A stretch of 10,429 nucleotides of DNA from Hymenopellis radicata. Lineage: Eukaryota > Basidiomycota > Agaricomycetes > Agaricales > Physalacriaceae. Shown here piece after piece: positions 1-7,414 of this stretch. The notes beneath the pieces are model-generated. The model was given only the letters and a program-made list of their open reading frames with translations, made no database searches and was not told the DNA's origin. The position numbers were made by a program, and so were the translations under genes. The stretch is from the NCBI GenBank assembly GCA_015501595.1, contig JADNRX010001371.1, positions 1 through 10,429 of the forward strand. Direction: 5' to 3'. The number at the start of each line of letters is the position of its first letter. Within the stretch, counting starts at the first letter, position 1.

Positions 1-1063
1 AGCGATATATGGGTCGAATGCAGGTGAGCGGGAGATGAGGGCGGAGGCGTGGCAGCTGGATGTTCGCGTAGATATTGTAGCGTATCGCGCGCCTGAAAAA
101 CCAGGGCTTGAAAATAGGCAAGATCAGCAAATAGGTTGGTGTTCATGAGCTGGAGGAGGATTTTTCGGAGGTTTATACGCGCATATAAAGCGTCTTTCCA
201 TTGTTTGGGAACTAAAGGGTATTAATTACTCGCGTTAAGCGAGGAAAGACGAGCGTACGTTTTGGCGTGTGAGATATCCAGTTGAGTGCGTCGTCCAGTT
301 TGCCTAGAGCGTTTTGAACGGGATACCCTTCCAGGAGAGAAACCTCCGCCTTGTCGGCTTGCCAGTCTTCTCCGTCGTGTAGAGAACCGCGATTAAGCGC
401 ATCCCATGCGACGCCGCAGCATTTGAGCAGTCCAATAACATAGGTTTTCAGACAATTGACAACAGTTCCACTGGACGCGCTTTGTCCGCACTGTTGTAGG
501 AATCAAGTCCGGTCGAGCTGGGCAATTTCGTGACGTGTACAAGTGTAAAGACCGTGTTGGAGAGTAGATTTCCTGCATGCCATTCCATCTAGTGTACTGT
601 CAGTTTTATGGCTGAAAGACGCCGAACTAACTCACCTCGTAGGCGAACGACCTGTCGATAATCCAGCACAGTTCCTGCGGCAGCAACAGCGTCAAAGGGT
701 CAAAAGGCGGCCAGAGACCATTCCACTGTCTAGGCGAGGTTCGCCAATCTTTCATGTATGTAAGACATGTGGTCGACATGGACGACGGCGCGCACCTCGA
801 GAGCACTCATGGCGTCCTGTAGCGTGAACCCGTCCGTCCACACCATTTCACCCGGTTGCATCCCTATACAGCACGTCAATATCACCGAGAACGTCGTCGA
901 CAATGTTGACAAAGGCGTACCGGCGAGGCGCTCAGGAAAAGATCGCGACATCGATAAAGGCGTCGCCGCCGGCAGGTCCATGACGGCGAGAGCGCGGGGG
1001 CGACGAGCAGTGGAGGCCGTCGACAAAGATCTGGGACAGAGGAATTGGCAAATTTGAGAGCAT
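1..1063 (-). CDS. NAA35: NAA35/MAK10-like NatC auxiliary subunit, 5' part, five exons
   Basis: Auxiliary, ribosome-anchoring subunit of the NatC N-terminal acetyltransferase (family knowledge: NAA35/Mak10, with the catalytic NAA30). Recognised from conserved pieces on the minus strand: GEMVWTDGFTLQDAMSALE, then GEPRLDSGM, then PFDPLTLLLPQELCWIIDRS, then MEWHAGNLLSNTVFTL, then LHDGEDWQADKAEVSLLEG, then the HPAATPPPSSPAHL linker. Inferred exons: 1063-921, 863-796, 748-636, 588-259, 211-1 (continues off the left edge). Introns are 57, 47, 47 and 47 nt, all GT-AG. Start chosen at ATG 1063, the first in-frame Met; N-terminal residues are poorly conserved in the family, so this is uncertain. The frame must be adjusted by one base near 936-940 (one extra T or two lost bases), 713-717, 451 and 20 (each one base lost). 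Codon pattern and intact splice sites argue for a real gene with sequence errors, but a pseudogene is possible. Confidence 0.82.
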
Positions 1064-1130
1064 GATGTAGTGGCTGTGCAAGAGATCGCGCCCAGAAATA
1101 CTTATCTAAAATCGAAAAATAAACATTATT

Positions 1131-1140
1131 TGTGGCTGTG
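1131..1140 (-). promoter_or_regulatory. Upstream motif CACAGCCACA ahead of NAA35
   Basis: The 240-bp gap between the F-box gene's stop (1304) and the NAA35 start (1063) is AT-rich and holds TGTGGCTGTG on the plus strand, 68 bp upstream of the ATG. A nine-base version, GTGGCTGTG, lies at 1070-1078. The same core recurs at 2727-2736, 5992-6001 and 9982-9991, upstream of the other genes. Promoter role is inference only; the motif matches no factor site I can name with confidence. Confidence 0.25.
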
Positions 1141-1303
1141 TGGTTTATGTTCCGACTACGCCACAAAGCCTCGCCCCAGTGTTCTGAGTGGGTTTAACCC
1201 ATTCACAAGTAACGAATACAAGTAATCTTAACGCACAATGAATTACAGCAAACTCTCTGTATTCGATCTAGAGTCTAGCGTGTATTTGATGCTTCTTCTA
1301 ATC

Positions 1304-2626
1304 TTACCGCCGCATATGATACTCGTTAAACTCTGCCAAAAGCCGCTCCGCTCCCCTCGCCTGGGCGTCGGTCGAGTAATTAGGACGGGGCGGTATTCCC
1401 TCTCGAACGCGCGTAATGAAATTTGCAAGTTCACGATCATCGTCCTCAAGGTTCGGAATCTGATCTTTAGACGGAAGAGCGCCTTGATGTTCCCTGGCTT
1501 CCCCAAACAGCTCGAAAAACCACCAACCCGCACGCTTGTTCGTGCCTGTGTAATAGCCTTCCAGCGTCCCATCTTCTCTCTCCCATCCCATGACCGCCGC
1601 TCAGCGTCAAATGCGACCTCAATCTCCTTCAAATAGTACATGTCTTCGGAAAGGCATTTCCACGCTTTCGCTGCAGTGGGGATTGGGCTTCGATACCCAA
1701 CCTCGAGGACACGTGCAAGGACTGCGCAGTTCATCAATTTGAGGGATTTGAGGGTGCTGCCGTGCATGCGAATGAATTCTTGCGGGACGCCCAGTCGGTG
1801 TTGTCGTCTGCCAGGAGCACCGTCTCATCGCCGAGCATAAAGCTTTCGAGGGAGAGCGATTCGAGGTGGAAGAAGCGAGTGCAGAATGCGGCGCCGCCCA
1901 CAATAGGCCAAGGGGAGTGAATGGAGAGAGATTTGAGACCTGGCATGCAACAGAAGAGTCGGCTGCTCGCCCATATATGTTTGTGATTAATTATTTCTCC
2001 GAGCTCTTCTCCCATGTAACGCGTAACGGACAAGTTGAGCGATTGGACAGATCGGAGCGATTGAAAAATCGAAGGCTGGTAGAATACGGGATGTTCGTAA
2101 GGGGAGAAATTGGTAATGGTGAGGCTTTTTAACGTTCCGAATGGGAGATTGGAAATTGTAAGAAGGAATACGCTCTGCCGTTCAATGCACGTCCCGTATT
2201 CATTGAGAATGATTGTGGCGGATGTCACTTGATGAAGGGTAGAAAGGAATGGCGACACGAGGTTAAATGCAGCGACCATCTGTTCATCGACTACGAAGAA
2301 AATACGTGAGGCGCACAGCGGTATTCATGATCACCAGACATACCTTTTTCATACGTGTATTCCTCCATGTCGTCCGCCAGCGTCCTGAATTCGAGATGTT
2401 TTACATGCTGCACGATGTCTAGTCTGAGCATAGTGCCCAGCTTTAAAGCCCCGTGCACCGATCCATCGATATGCACTTTATGAAACGCTGCTGGCGCGTA
2501 GAAAGCCCTGAATGCCTTGTTTGCGCCTTGTAGAGCAAGGAGAGTGCCGAGATCGGAGCGGATTTCCTCTAAAATTAGTTCATGCAGCTCGACAGGCAAA
2601 GGACCGTGTTGGGAGGGCGGAGCCAT
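1304..2626 (-). CDS. F-box protein with leucine-rich-like repeats
   Basis: Probable substrate-recognition subunit of an SCF ubiquitin ligase. Exon 1 is 2626-2344; a 53-nt GT-AG intron (2343-2291) joins it in frame to exon 2 (2290-1304). Residues 8-50 carry an F-box-like start (LPVELHELILEEI, then LLALQGANKAFRAFYAPAAF). Leucine-rich-like units follow: TLKSLTITNF, LKSLSIHS, LESLSLESF, TLKSLKLMN. The tail ends in FNEYHMRR before the stop. Exon 2 contains two apparent one-base losses, near 1793-1798 (frame resumes at RLGVPQEFIRMHGSTLKSL) and near 1578-1592 (resumes at WEREDGTLEGYY). Restoring both gives exactly 424 codons including the stop, about 423 aa, typical for expanded basidiomycete F-box families. 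Without correction it is a pseudogene. Substrate is unknown. The F-box call rests on pattern and gene architecture, not a search. Confidence 0.7.
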
Positions 2627-2898
2627 GCTGGCAAAAGAAGAGAAGGGTCAGCTATGGACACCAGAGACACGATAAGCATACCTCTGTTGTCGCTTGCTAT
2701 CGAAGCTGCAAGGAGAGATCTATATCTGTGGCTGTGTCGGTTATGTCTTCATCACGTTCTGCACAGTTCTGGTTTTTTTAGTCACACGCCGAGACCCATC
2801 ATCGCGCGACGCGCGTATAGTACTGATGGTCCTTCCGGACCTTCCGGTCTCTGTGTACTTCCTTCAGACATTCATGGGAAACAGGTATACCGCGCAAA

Positions 2899-2927
2899 GG
2901 CTCAGGAAGCGATTTGCTTCCTGAGCC
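2899..2927. repeat. Perfect inverted repeat, 12-bp arms, 5-nt loop
   Basis: Arms GGCTCAGGAAGC (2899-2910) and GCTTCCTGAGCC (2916-2927) are exact reverse complements around the loop GATTT. It lies about 270 bp upstream of the F-box start. There is no T-run or flanking structure to call it a terminator, and no target-site duplication that I can see. Confidence 0.9.
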
Positions 2928-3028
2928 TCGGTGAGACTAGAGGATACGTACATTTCTGCAGAAAGCATGCACTGCGACGCGGCGGACCGGAAATCTTGAG
3001 ACCTCGACTGCTCAAAGAGCAGGTGTAA

Positions 3029-3067
3029 GAGAGTCGGCGCGAACAGGTTGGGAGAGTCGGCGCGAAC
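3029..3067. repeat. Direct repeat of 16 bp, period 23
   Basis: GAGAGTCGGCGCGAAC occurs at 3029-3044 and again at 3052-3067, exact, separated by AGGTTGG. It sits in the F-box/P450 intergenic region. Only two units are present. Confidence 0.9.
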
Positions 3068-3426
3068 TGTGGATTGAGCGAGTGGCAAGATGAACAAGTT
3101 CAAGTTGTATTCAGGCTCCGCCCCGGACCGACGCATCCGATTCTGGTTGATCAAAACGAAGCCTCACACCTAAACGCCTACATCCATTCGCAGCCAACAC
3201 AGGTGTGCTGACTTGAGAATGGCCGTAAGATATGGAATGCACCTCGATCCTTGTCGTCCGGCGACTGGGTCAAAGGAACCTCATCCATCAACCACGCCTT
3301 CATAAAGTTCCACAGCCCTCTACAACCAATTTAGCCGGTGATACTCAACTGCGAGGCATAACTGGTGGTTTTCCAGATGAAGTATGATATTAAGACTTGT
3401 TAAGAACACATCAAACGCTGTCATTA

Positions 3427-5353
3427 TCATTCTACCTGCTCAGTCACGATAGCCTGCAACGGTCTGGTCGTCCACACCGGCACCATGTGGTCGCGAACTA
3501 CCATATCCTCCAAACTATCAGAAGACATTAATCCTGTGCACATCGAAAACACCGGAGAAGGACTAACCTCGTCTCAAACAGCTGCATATCAAATTTGCGC
3601 ATCAAGTGCGCAAAAGCCAGATAGAGCTCGCACCACGCCAGACTAGTACAGTCAGAATAATGAGTGTACGTACTCTCGAAGGACGAATGAAGGTGTACGC
3701 ACTTCATACCAAGACAGCTTCGCGGTCCTTTGGAGAACACAATGAGATACTTGTCCAGCTTCTGCGCGTGCACACCGATCCACCGCTCCGGTCTGAACTC
3801 CAACGGGTCGGGGAAGATCTCGGGGTTCCTCAAGACGAACGGCTGGGCTACGTCGACGACGCTCTGTAGACCCGTTAATCAGATGACTCGAACAGGCAGA
3901 AGCACACATACACCAGCAGGAACCGCATGTCCGTCAATGATAGTCGCGGCCTCGACGATGCGGGGAAGGGACACGGGCACGCCAGAGCTGAGACGCAGCG
4001 CCTCTTTGATCACACCAGTCTATAGGTGATGTAGTCAGTGATTGAGTATGAAAGTCAGTGAGATAGACTTACAAGGTAAGGCAATTTTTCCGCCATCTCG
4101 TACGAAAACGGTGTATCCTTCTCAGACCACGCCTTACGCAGCGCGGCCTGCAGTGTCTTCTTAACACCCTCATTAGCCAGCAAATGGAAGAACCCAATCG
4201 TCATCGCATTGCTCGACGTGTCCGTGCCCGCAATAAGCAGGACCATCGCCTACACCCAGTAAGTCCAAATCCCACTTGAGCGAAAACACACACACCTCCT
4301 CAATCAACGCCTTCTTCGACGGCACCTCCCCCTTCTTCACCAGCTCGGGCGTAATCAAATGATGATAAATCGTCTCGTGCTCCACGCTCTGTAAACTCTC
4401 CGGGTCCTTTAAAATCGCATCGACCTGTGCTCCCAAGAAAGCACGGAGCTGCGCCACGCCGCCCATCTCCGGGTTCAACGCGACCCCGAGCCAGTCCGGG
4501 ATATGGTGCAGCGCGTGTAGGACGGGGAAGAACTTGGTCGCGGTCATGAGCGGGATCGCACCCTCGACGGCGCGCAGGATCGGGTGGTCGAACCCGGGCG
4601 TGGTGAGTCCCCCGAAGGAGTGCGCGTAGCTGTACGCGGTCACGACGTCCATGGCGAGCGAGCGGAAGCCGCGGAAGAGGTTGACGGGCGCGGTTTGGTG
4701 TTTGTGGATTTGCTCGGCGAAGAGGTCGACCTGCACACATAGTTAGATGGATGGTTGCAAGTAGAAACTCAAGAAGAGCACCTTTTCCTGAACAAAGCTC
4801 TCCAGTTTTCAAAATGGCTCGGCGCGAAAAGAGAGGATTGAGAATCTCCCGCCGTATCTTGTGGTCCTGGACATTCCTCATCCCAAAAGCGGAATCGTCC
4901 ACTCCAAAACCCGTATAAAAGTCCGGATTCTTGGTGAATCCAGTGTAGGACGGATAGATCGCGAAGAAAGCTTCAGCCGTATTGAAGTGGAGCTACATCA
5001 GTGTTAGTCTTGGACGCGAGACTCGTAGCAGCAGGACATGCCTCGTTCGGGCGTATCCTGACCACCGGACCTCAAGCAAATGTCAGCACTGCACGATCCG
5101 AGTATATACGGACGTCGGTACCATAGATTTCATGCAACTTCTCGAGGTGTTGGACGAACATGCCATTCTTCCATACCTCGAAGTAGCCTTGGTAGTAGTC
5201 TGTGACGGCCGCGAGACGAGGGCCTGGGAATGCCTTGAGCGGATGCAGATACAATCGATAGACGAGAAGATAGAGGAAGCGAGCGACGACGAGCAGGAAG
5301 AAGAGCTTGAGGTAGGAAAGTTGCTGGAGCGTGTCGCCTATGAGGTTCGTCAT
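3427..5353 (-). CDS. Cytochrome P450 monooxygenase, copy 1 (nine exons)
   Basis: Haem-thiolate monooxygenase of the microsomal fungal type; substrate unknown. Exons: 5353-5122, 5070-5042, 4992-4782, 4730-4296, 4249-4073, 4019-3912, 3863-3703, 3642-3568, 3514-3427. Introns are 46-60 nt. Intron 2 (5041-4993) has a GC donor; the rest are GT-AG. With one base adjusted in exon 3 the product is 504 aa, normal for the family. It has an N-terminal membrane anchor (about residues 11-32), a hinge HPLKAFPGP (37-45), an I-helix AGTDTSS (309-315), a K-helix EALR (367-370), FRPERW (420-425) and a haem loop FSKGPRSCLG (440-449) with ligand Cys447. Exon 3 carries one extra base (AAAA at 4806-4809) between ILK and LESFVQEK. 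As written, this throws exon 4 out of frame. The same offset is in copy 2. Numbering assumes the corrected frame. Resembles trichodiene-oxygenase/benzoate-hydroxylase-like P450s, low confidence on family. Confidence 0.9.
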
Positions 5354-5401
5354 GGTGGAGAGTCGCTGTACTGTGCCATGTCAATGATAGCTGGCCAGGT
5401 A

Positions 5402-5407
5402 CTTATA
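5402..5407 (-). promoter_or_regulatory. TATA-like box of P450 copy 1
   Basis: Minus-strand TATAAG, 49 bp upstream of the P450 ATG. An equivalent box sits at the same distance in copy 2. Position suits a core promoter with a short leader. No transcript evidence. Confidence 0.35.
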
Positions 5408-6188
5408 GTCTGCATTTGATTCAGAAGCCTAGTCTGTCGCGGTTTCCCACCTACTATGCAGAGACCCGGTCTGAAATGAATACGAGTGGGTTGGAATGGA
5501 ATGGAAAGATTCACCTGATCGCATTCGACTGTAGTAGTCTATAAACAGTACCTCCCGGCTCTCTAGCGTACAACCGAACGCAGTTGAGATCTTCTCGACG
5601 ATTCAACATCTCAGTCTGCACACGGAAAGGTTACAGTGTCCCTGCGAATAAAGAAGAAGTAGCTTTGCCGGATCTCCGTGACCTGGTGACTTGATACCTC
5701 GAGCTCGCAAACCATTGGCGCACCGTGACAAAGATTGTCAACGATTGGCTCGGGAGTTGATACCTCCGAGAGAAATGAAGCGCTCAATTCTCGGCCACCC
5801 GGAAGCCTGACATTGCCAACAGCGGGCAGCATGCATACACTGCGAGGCCCGGTCCCCTTTGTACCCCGAATTTTCGCCCTATCGAGACGAAGGGTTTCCA
5901 AAGCAAACGTGATTAGTGACCTGTTTCGTACTTGTTAGTGAGCCTCAGGCGAATGGATGATGAGGGTTAAAATTAAAGCGTGGCAGCCTTGTGTGGCTGT
6001 GCAGATTCGTTCTTGACTCGCAACGTGGTCGGGTTTATCTTGCGAAAATGTATCTTAAAATGTTCAAGCAATGCAACGTAAAACTATACAGGAATGGATA
6101 AGAGGATGATTTTATTCAAGCACCTACCTACTGCCAACAACGCCGAGTCTCCGATTTCAGTCTTGAACCGTAGTCCAGTTGGACCAAA
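5408..6188. other. Duplicated 5' flank of P450 copy 1, non-coding
   Basis: About 780 bp upstream of the P450 promoter with a counterpart at 9397-10195. Open frames run through it on both strands, but the two copies differ by indels that are not multiples of three (for example GTGAC present here and absent near 9660, and GGAAT present twice here near 5494-5505 but once in copy 2). It is therefore unlikely to code. It includes a 56-base block identical in both copies (5961-6016). Confidence 0.6.
5961..6016. repeat. 56-base block identical to 9951-10006
   Basis: Longest uninterrupted identity I see between the two 5' flanks, from TGAGGGTTAAAATTAAAGCG to GCAGATTCGTTCTTGA. It contains GTGGCTGTG (5993-6001) and a small stem (CAGCC/GGCTG). 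Flanks on both sides diverge, so it may be constrained. Lies about 610 bp upstream of the P450 start. Confidence 0.8.
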
Positions 6189-6385
6189 ATGTTATAGGAT
6201 AATCATAGTATATATTTTTGTTTCAATTCTCATATTTTATTTGGGCCTCAACGAGCATCGTCGCCCCAAAACGACGCCGCGAACGAATTTCCTCGATCGC
6301 CGAGCTGGCCGAACGTCCCGGCAACTGCCGGATAACGATCGATCAGCTCAGATCGTGATCGTATCTCCTTGGCTCTGACCACCAC

Positions 6386-6407
6386 AGCACGACCTCACTG
6401 TCGTGCT
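6386..6407. repeat. Inverted repeat, 8-bp arms
   Basis: AGCACGAC (6386-6393) and GTCGTGCT (6400-6407) are exact reverse complements around the six-base spacer CTCACT. Lies just before the AT-centred palindrome at 6413-6434. Confidence 0.85.
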
Positions 6408-6412
6408 CGTCG

Positions 6413-6434
6413 GCCCCAGAAAAATTTCTGGGGC
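6413..6434. repeat. Palindrome, 10-bp arms with AA centre
   Basis: GCCCCAGAAA (6413-6422) and TTTCTGGGGC (6425-6434) are exact reverse complements separated by AA. Could extrude as a hairpin or bind a dimeric factor; function unknown. Confidence 0.9.
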
Positions 6435-6499
6435 TTCTCTGACTTATTATTCATGTTCTCCTTCGCTCTCCTGGGGCGGTTTGGCTTTGCGCCGACCGC

Positions 6500-6527
6500 T
6501 GCGCCCTCGGATACGTTCCGGGGCGCA
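6500..6527. repeat. 28-nt hairpin element, copy A
   Basis: Outer arms TGCGCCC and GGGCGCA, a bulged T, inner arms CGGA and TCCG, loop TACGT. The downstream flank TTCTGGTGTTCGT also resembles that of copy B at 6772-6799. The outer stem has a C-G pair where copy B has T-A. Confidence 0.85.
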
Positions 6528-6567
6528 TTCTGGTGTTCGTCTTCGCGACGACACCAAATTAAATAGG

Positions 6568-6580
6568 ACGCGCAGCGCGT
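6568..6580. repeat. 13-nt palindrome ACGCGC-A-GCGCGT
   Basis: Exact 6-bp arms around a single A. A similar form, GCGGGT-A-ACCCGC, is at 7241-7253. Confidence 0.8.
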
Positions 6581-6771
6581 AAGCCCTCACAAGCGAGGCC
6601 ACTGGACTATTTTTTGTGCTTGGACCGTTGGCTGGGCTTCGTGCCGGCCCCCTCTGCACTTATGCGTTCTGGGGTTTATGCACTCGTCTTTGCGACGGTG
6701 CTATTCTCGCGAGGCTGCGACCGTAGCGCGCGGGCGCTTAGCCGTCGGATTCAACCCCGCCTTGCCGGATG

Positions 6772-6799
6772 TGTGCCCTCGGATACGTTCCGGGGCACA
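6772..6799. repeat. 28-nt hairpin element, copy B
   Basis: Outer arms TGTGCCC and GGGCACA, with the same bulged T, inner stem CGGA/TCCG and loop TACGT as copy A 272 bp upstream. The only two differences within the element fall at opposite positions of the outer stem and keep it paired. Downstream flank TCTGGTGCTCGT matches copy A apart from one base and one indel. Confidence 0.85.
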
Positions 6800-7169
6800 T
6801 CTGGTGCTCGTATTCTTGCGCTTGGACAATGCGCCTGCCTTCACGCCGCCCGCTGTACCCATGGATTTGTCCCCAGGATTTTTCGATGGGCCATATCTTG
6901 GTGTCATCTTTATGATGCACCAATTCGATTAGGATGTGATGGGCGTGGAGTCCTCGAGGACGCATGCAGTCCAATAGGTGCGTCGTCTTCGCTTTTCTTT
7001 TTCGTATCTAATATATACTGATTCAACGTTGCAAATTGTCCCAGCTTCCACCACGATTCTCTTGGATTCACTATACACCCTCTCCCCATCTGCTGCACTT
7101 ATATCGTGTCCCTTCCCTGCTGTTACACAACAGGGTGGGCTTGACTAGGTACATCGTGCGCGTCGATGG

Positions 7170-7332
7170 CCCCCCTGCCATTGCCGGGGGGTCGTCGGCG
7201 TGCACGAACACTGCAAGCACTGTAACCCGACATCATTTCGGCGGGTAACCCGCACCCGCATCGCGGGATAGGGTAAGTCGAGGGTACGGGTAGGGGTCCG
7301 AATCGAAATACCCGAGGGATACCCGCGCTACT
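7170..7332. repeat. GC-rich segment dense in ACCCG/CGGGT
   Basis: Starts with CCCCCC (7170-7175) facing GGGGGG (7186-7191) across a ten-base loop. Then come repeated ACCCG and CGGGT units in both orientations, including the palindrome GCGGGTAACCCGC (7241-7253) and CCCGC-ATC-GCGGG (7255-7267). Looks like simple-sequence or satellite-like DNA near the left edge of unit 2. Confidence 0.6.
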
Positions 7333-7414
7333 CACTACATATTCTAGATGGCACAGACCATGAACGACTTCGAGAAACTTAAGACTTCCTAGGAACACAT
7401 CAAATGCTGTTTTA

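Larger units (their letters stand above)
2627..3426. other. Intergenic region between F-box gene and P450 copy 1
   Basis: About 800 bp between the F-box start codon and the P450 stop codon. No convincing gene. It contains TGTGGCTGTG (2727-2736), a perfect hairpin (2899-2927) and a 16-bp direct repeat (3029-3067). A short minus-strand frame at 3303-3178 starts MKAWLMDEVPLTQSPDDK and ends CVGCEWM. It looks weakly coding but has an in-frame stop just upstream and no recognised relative; it may be a gene fragment. Confidence 0.5.
3390..6188. repeat. Tandem segmental duplication, unit 1
   Basis: This stretch aligns along its whole length with 7380-10195 at an offset of about 3988-4009 bases. It contains P450 copy 1, about 40 bp past its stop and about 830 bp of 5' flank. 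The left edge fades near 3390 (TTAAGACTT shared). The right edge fades just past TCTTGAAC (6161-6168). Homology is high in exons and flank but poor in some introns. Boundaries are judged by eye and may be off by tens of bases. Confidence 0.9.
6189..7379. other. Unique spacer between the duplicated units
   Basis: About 1.2 kb with no counterpart elsewhere in the window. Two plus-strand frames (6369-6566 and 6614-7021) share the peptide PSDTFRG, but only because both overlap the repeated 28-nt hairpin. I recognise no protein domain. The segment is dense in inverted repeats (6318-6331, 6386-6407, 6413-6434, 6500-6527, 6568-6580, 6772-6799, 7170-7191, 7241-7253). It could be a relic of a mobile element or hold a structured RNA. 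No terminal repeats or transposase were found. Confidence 0.5.

Noticed and set aside
1238..1636. Plus-strand 132-codon frame
   Set aside because: Antisense shadow of the F-box gene's last exon, with no independent support.
2864..3154. Minus-strand 96-codon frame upstream of the F-box gene
   Set aside because: It spans the perfect hairpin and the direct repeat, has no recognisable domain and no supporting splice structure.
3178..3303. Minus-strand 41-codon frame beginning MKAWLMDEVPLTQ
   Set aside because: Composition looks protein-like, but it is short, preceded by an in-frame stop and matches nothing I know; noted only as a possible gene remnant.
4286..4295. CA/TG dinucleotide run at the intron 4 donor of P450 copy 1
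   Set aside because: Only five units; explained by the intron start and too short to call a microsatellite.
5611..5901. Minus-strand frame with a counterpart at 9598-9939 sharing VRLPGGRELS and GAPMVCE
   Set aside because: The two copies differ by indels that are not multiples of three, and the shared peptide follows from duplicated DNA; treated as non-coding 5' flank.
5735..5938. Plus-strand frame with a counterpart at 9713-9934 (shared RPPGSLT)
   Set aside because: Reading frame is not kept between copies beyond the first third; no recognisable domain.
6614..7021. Plus-strand 135-codon frame in the spacer
   Set aside because: Low complexity, Arg/Cys/Ser-rich, no domain; its PSDTFRG match to the frame at 6369-6566 is due to the repeated hairpin.
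6189..7379. Spacer as an intact transposon
   Set aside because: No transposase, reverse transcriptase, terminal inverted or long terminal repeats, or target-site duplication could be found by eye.
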